Source: Halichondria panicea
Lineage: Eukaryota; Porifera; Demospongiae; Suberitida; Halichondriidae
Direction: 5' to 3'
Assembly (NCBI RefSeq): GCF_963675165.1
Contig: NC_087377.1
Coordinates: 15,806,198 to 15,870,197, forward strand
DNA length: 64,000 bases
Below the pieces are notes generated by a model that saw nothing but the letters and a program-made list of their open reading frames with translations, was not told the origin of the DNA and did no database searches. Shown piece by piece: positions 61,574-64,000 of this stretch. The position numbers and the translations under genes were made by a program. The number at the start of each line of letters is the position of its first letter. Within the stretch, counting starts at the first letter, position 1.

Positions 61574-62050
61574 CTTCTCTGTAGAGTGTGGAATAAGATA
61601 AACAATGATATGAAGGTACATGTACTTATGTATAAATATTTAGTGTGTGCAAATTATATCATCAAAACCATGTACCGTAGATCTATATGCAGAAAATAAA
61701 ACAGTGCTGTCTGCACTTACTGATAATAATCCAGAGCTACAGTATCTTCACAGCTTGATACCAGGCACGATACAGAAGTACAGGACAACAGTTAGCTCAG
61801 CTACAACGAGACCCTCCCTCTTTCTCTGCAGAATAAACAATAGCTGTCACGTGCTATAACATTGCTAAACCACGTGGCTGGTCTTTCACTGCACTTCCAT
61901 AGCTAGGGAGAAGAAGAAATTGTTCTTATAGCTATTAGTCTCGCGAGCAGACGTGGGCTAGCTATATAGAGAGAAGAAGAAATTATGCTGTCAATTTTGA
62001 AGCTCTGAGCAAGTGGTCAAACTATTTGTCTGTATTGGTGGAGGCTGAAG
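61574..62050. promoter_or_regulatory. Divergent intergenic region A4/U4 with E-box CACGTG at 61871-61876
   Basis: AAACCACGTGGCTG lies 298 bp from the A4 start codon, matching A2. Promoter role inferred. Confidence 0.45.
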
Positions 62051-62051
62051 A

Positions 62052-63479
62052 CATGAGTCCATGGACAGGGACTACTGAGGAACCTTCATCAAGAACATTA
62101 ACAAGGTACAGTTATTCATAAATATTAAATTACAAAGCGAGAGGTCATTTCTTTTTGGAGGTTGAGAAAAATTCCTGGTGTCGCATATTTAGAGGGTTGC
62201 ATCTAATTGGAGGTTACTCTACTATCCTCGATTATACGATGCTTAAAATTATATTGTTTTTAGCGGCCTGGAATCGATCGAGGCTGTGGTTTGACCTCTA
62301 TTTAGGATGCGACATAAAAAAATAATTGTCACACACAGCAGTCGCTACTTTTAGAGGTCAGAATATTACCTAAGATCGAGGGTGTCGCATATTTGGAGGG
62401 TGGCCTTAAATTGAACAAGTACGGTACTTGTGTATAATGTGTAGTTGGTTATAATGTGGGCCCTAACTTTGGTCTTGTGCATGATACCCAGGTATGTACC
62501 CACACAGAGTTCACACCAAGTAACATAAAAGCAAACACTTAAAAACTGTTTTAATACAGAGATACTACACATAGGAACAGAGCCGACCGACGTGGAGACG
62601 GTTACTATCGCTACTGAAGAGGTGGTACCCAGTTCACAGTTTGAGATAGAGATAAGTCAGAGTGATGATGGGGAGAGTGTGGAGCAGCTACAGGCCAGTG
62701 ACTTGGGCCCTAACTTTGGCCTGTGCATGATACCCAGGTAACACACACACACACAGTTCATACCAAGTAACATATAAAAACTAGCACTTAAAAACGCTTT
62801 TTTAAAGGTATCCGGCTTCTAAGACGTTTCGTTTTCGTATTATTTTCGCTTTCGTATTACATGGTTAGAATTTGCATGATGGTAACTACCTCCCAAATAA
62901 CAAACACACACACACACACACACACACACTTGTTGTTCCCGCCCACTCACACAGGAGGTCCACACGCTAACTAGCGATGATGGTTTGCCCTCTGACATGA
63001 CCTCTGAGGATGGCTCCACCCTCAATGCTAATAGGCCACGCCCTCATCCAGATGCAGCAAGGTGGACAGACCACCTCATCACTAGGAGCACCTCATCTGG
63101 TTCAGAGTCTGGCCAAAATGGTGAGTAATGGAGGCCAAATTTATCAGTGTGACGATACATTTTTTGGGGCAAATCCAAAAGTTATAGGCTTCGATAAGTT
63201 ATCCAAGTGCTTGTACTTACTAATTACATGTAGAACCATGAGTATTATTGCTAATGTTTGATATAAAATAATTATAAAATAAGGTTTCTTGGAAGTGGTG
63301 TTGAAAAATAGTCAGTTTTTACTATGTTGTTGTGTGTGTTGAGGTCCTCTGTATGTGATGATCCCACCATCCAGTAGTGCTGAGATACTGCATGCAATGG
63401 GTCGACCTATAGCACCCAAGATGAGAGGGATATCAACTATGGATTATCACACGGCCGACCCCATCGTTCAAATGCAGTT
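62052..63479 (+). pseudogene. U4: USF-like gene remnant, 5' and middle exons
   Basis: Segments: 5' exon with MSPWTGTTEE near 62052-62104, acidic exon 62560-62737 (one T missing, GGCCTGTG against GGCCTTGTG, shifting its end), 62955-63120, 63344-63479 (PLYVMIPPSSS). Here 62955-63120 does join 63344 in phase, unlike in U1-U3, because one inserted and one missing base offset each other. After 63479 the intron diverges from the other copies at the TA where they carry a MITE, and no basic-region or helix exon is found before the window ends. Confidence 0.5.
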
Positions 63480-64000
63480 GTGAGTACACAGTTCATGTGA
63501 TTGCCTACCTCTGCATAACATGTATGACAGTATGTTAGGAAAAGCATCATTCTTGCTACATACACAGGGTTCTGCCTACAGTGGTCGTTTAGGTAAGCTG
63601 CGACCACCACTAGGTATTTTCCGACCACCACTTAGCCTTTCCGACCACTGCTTTACATTCTACAAGTACTGGCTAGTCCAGTTTAGCTGCTAGTCTTCGC
63701 TTACCAGTTTTACTGTCTTGATGTGCCTTATATAGAGCTAACTATTAATTGAACTCTACTGCATGACCAGAACAATTAATTGAAGCTGCAGCATGGCTTT
63801 GTTGAGTTCGAGGAGTACTGCAGCTAGCTAGCTAGCTATACTCTGCTTTAAAACAGGGAGTTGGACCACCTGCTAAGGAAAAGACAAGCTAGAGAGTGAG
63901 CAACTGGGTGCAGTTAACACTTCCAAGTACTGATTATGACCCGGCCTGTGATGAAGAAATCTTAGTATAGCACCATACTGTACTGATGCAAGTACAACAA
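63480..64000. other. Unrecognised sequence at the right edge
   Basis: It starts like the U intron, then from about 63560 becomes CACAGGGTTCTGCCTACAGTGGTCG, with GACCACCACT motifs in repeated and inverted form (63578-63650). Possibly one end of a different transposable element. No gene seen. Confidence 0.4.

Overview
The window is eukaryotic nuclear DNA. Genes are split by short introns with GT/AG borders and the codon phases match across them. Microsatellites and small TA-flanked inverted-repeat elements are common. The proteins are metazoan-type: Death domains, tyrosine-kinase-like kinases, Kelch propellers, a USF-like bHLH factor and a synphilin-1-like ankyrin protein. The AT-rich compact style and the lineage-expanded Death/kinase/Kelch combination suggest a sponge (demosponge). 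That assignment is an inference and was not tested by any search.

About 1-47.5 kb and 57.6-61.6 kb hold a tandem array of minus-strand receptor-like kinase genes of two classes. Class A (A1 partial at the left edge, A2 at 19.2-22.0 kb, A3 at 26.7-29.6 kb, A4 at 57.6-61.6 kb) encodes Death domain - kinase - short coiled coil - Kelch. Class B (B1 5.4-8.7 kb, B2 12.3-15.7 kb, B3 33.0-36.3 kb, B4 40.1-43.4 kb) encodes a different kinase with no Death domain, then a heptad-repeat coiled coil and the same Kelch exon. I could join every exon in phase for A2, A3, B1, B2 and B4 (738, 735, 784, 795 and 782 aa). A1, B3 and A4 carry frameshifts or stops. An orphan Kelch exon lies at 46.6-47.5 kb. A4 has lost Kelch and instead runs in phase into two Death-like exons.

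Between successive kinase genes lie plus-strand genes or gene remnants that start head-to-head with a kinase gene and converge on the next Kelch exon. Class A is always paired with a USF-like bHLH family (U1-U4). Class B is always paired with a family carrying a PAM2-like motif (P1-P4). Both families can end in the same final exon. Most plus-strand copies carry lesions. Each divergent intergenic region contains a CACGTG E-box at a fixed distance from the kinase start codon (one copy is degenerate, and one is displaced by transposon insertions).

The most notable result is where the array varies. Kinase and Death exons are almost identical between copies. The Kelch exons differ mainly in small clusters at equivalent places in each of six blades: the residues after the conserved Arg/Leu leading into each blade, and the residues just after each Gly-Gly. 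In Keap1-type propellers these positions line the ligand-binding face. With the mosaic Kelch exons, the coiled-coil length changes and the swap of Kelch for Death domains, this looks like a diversifying recognition-receptor array. The immune or allorecognition role is inference.

From 48.1 to 51.4 kb there is little recognisable coding sequence, but there is a roughly 350-bp tandem repeat. From 51.5 to 56.6 kb there is a minus-strand synphilin-1-like gene in many exons. From 56.9 to 59.2 kb there are repeats, a TA-flanked inverted-repeat element and NRF-1-like palindromes around the end of A4.
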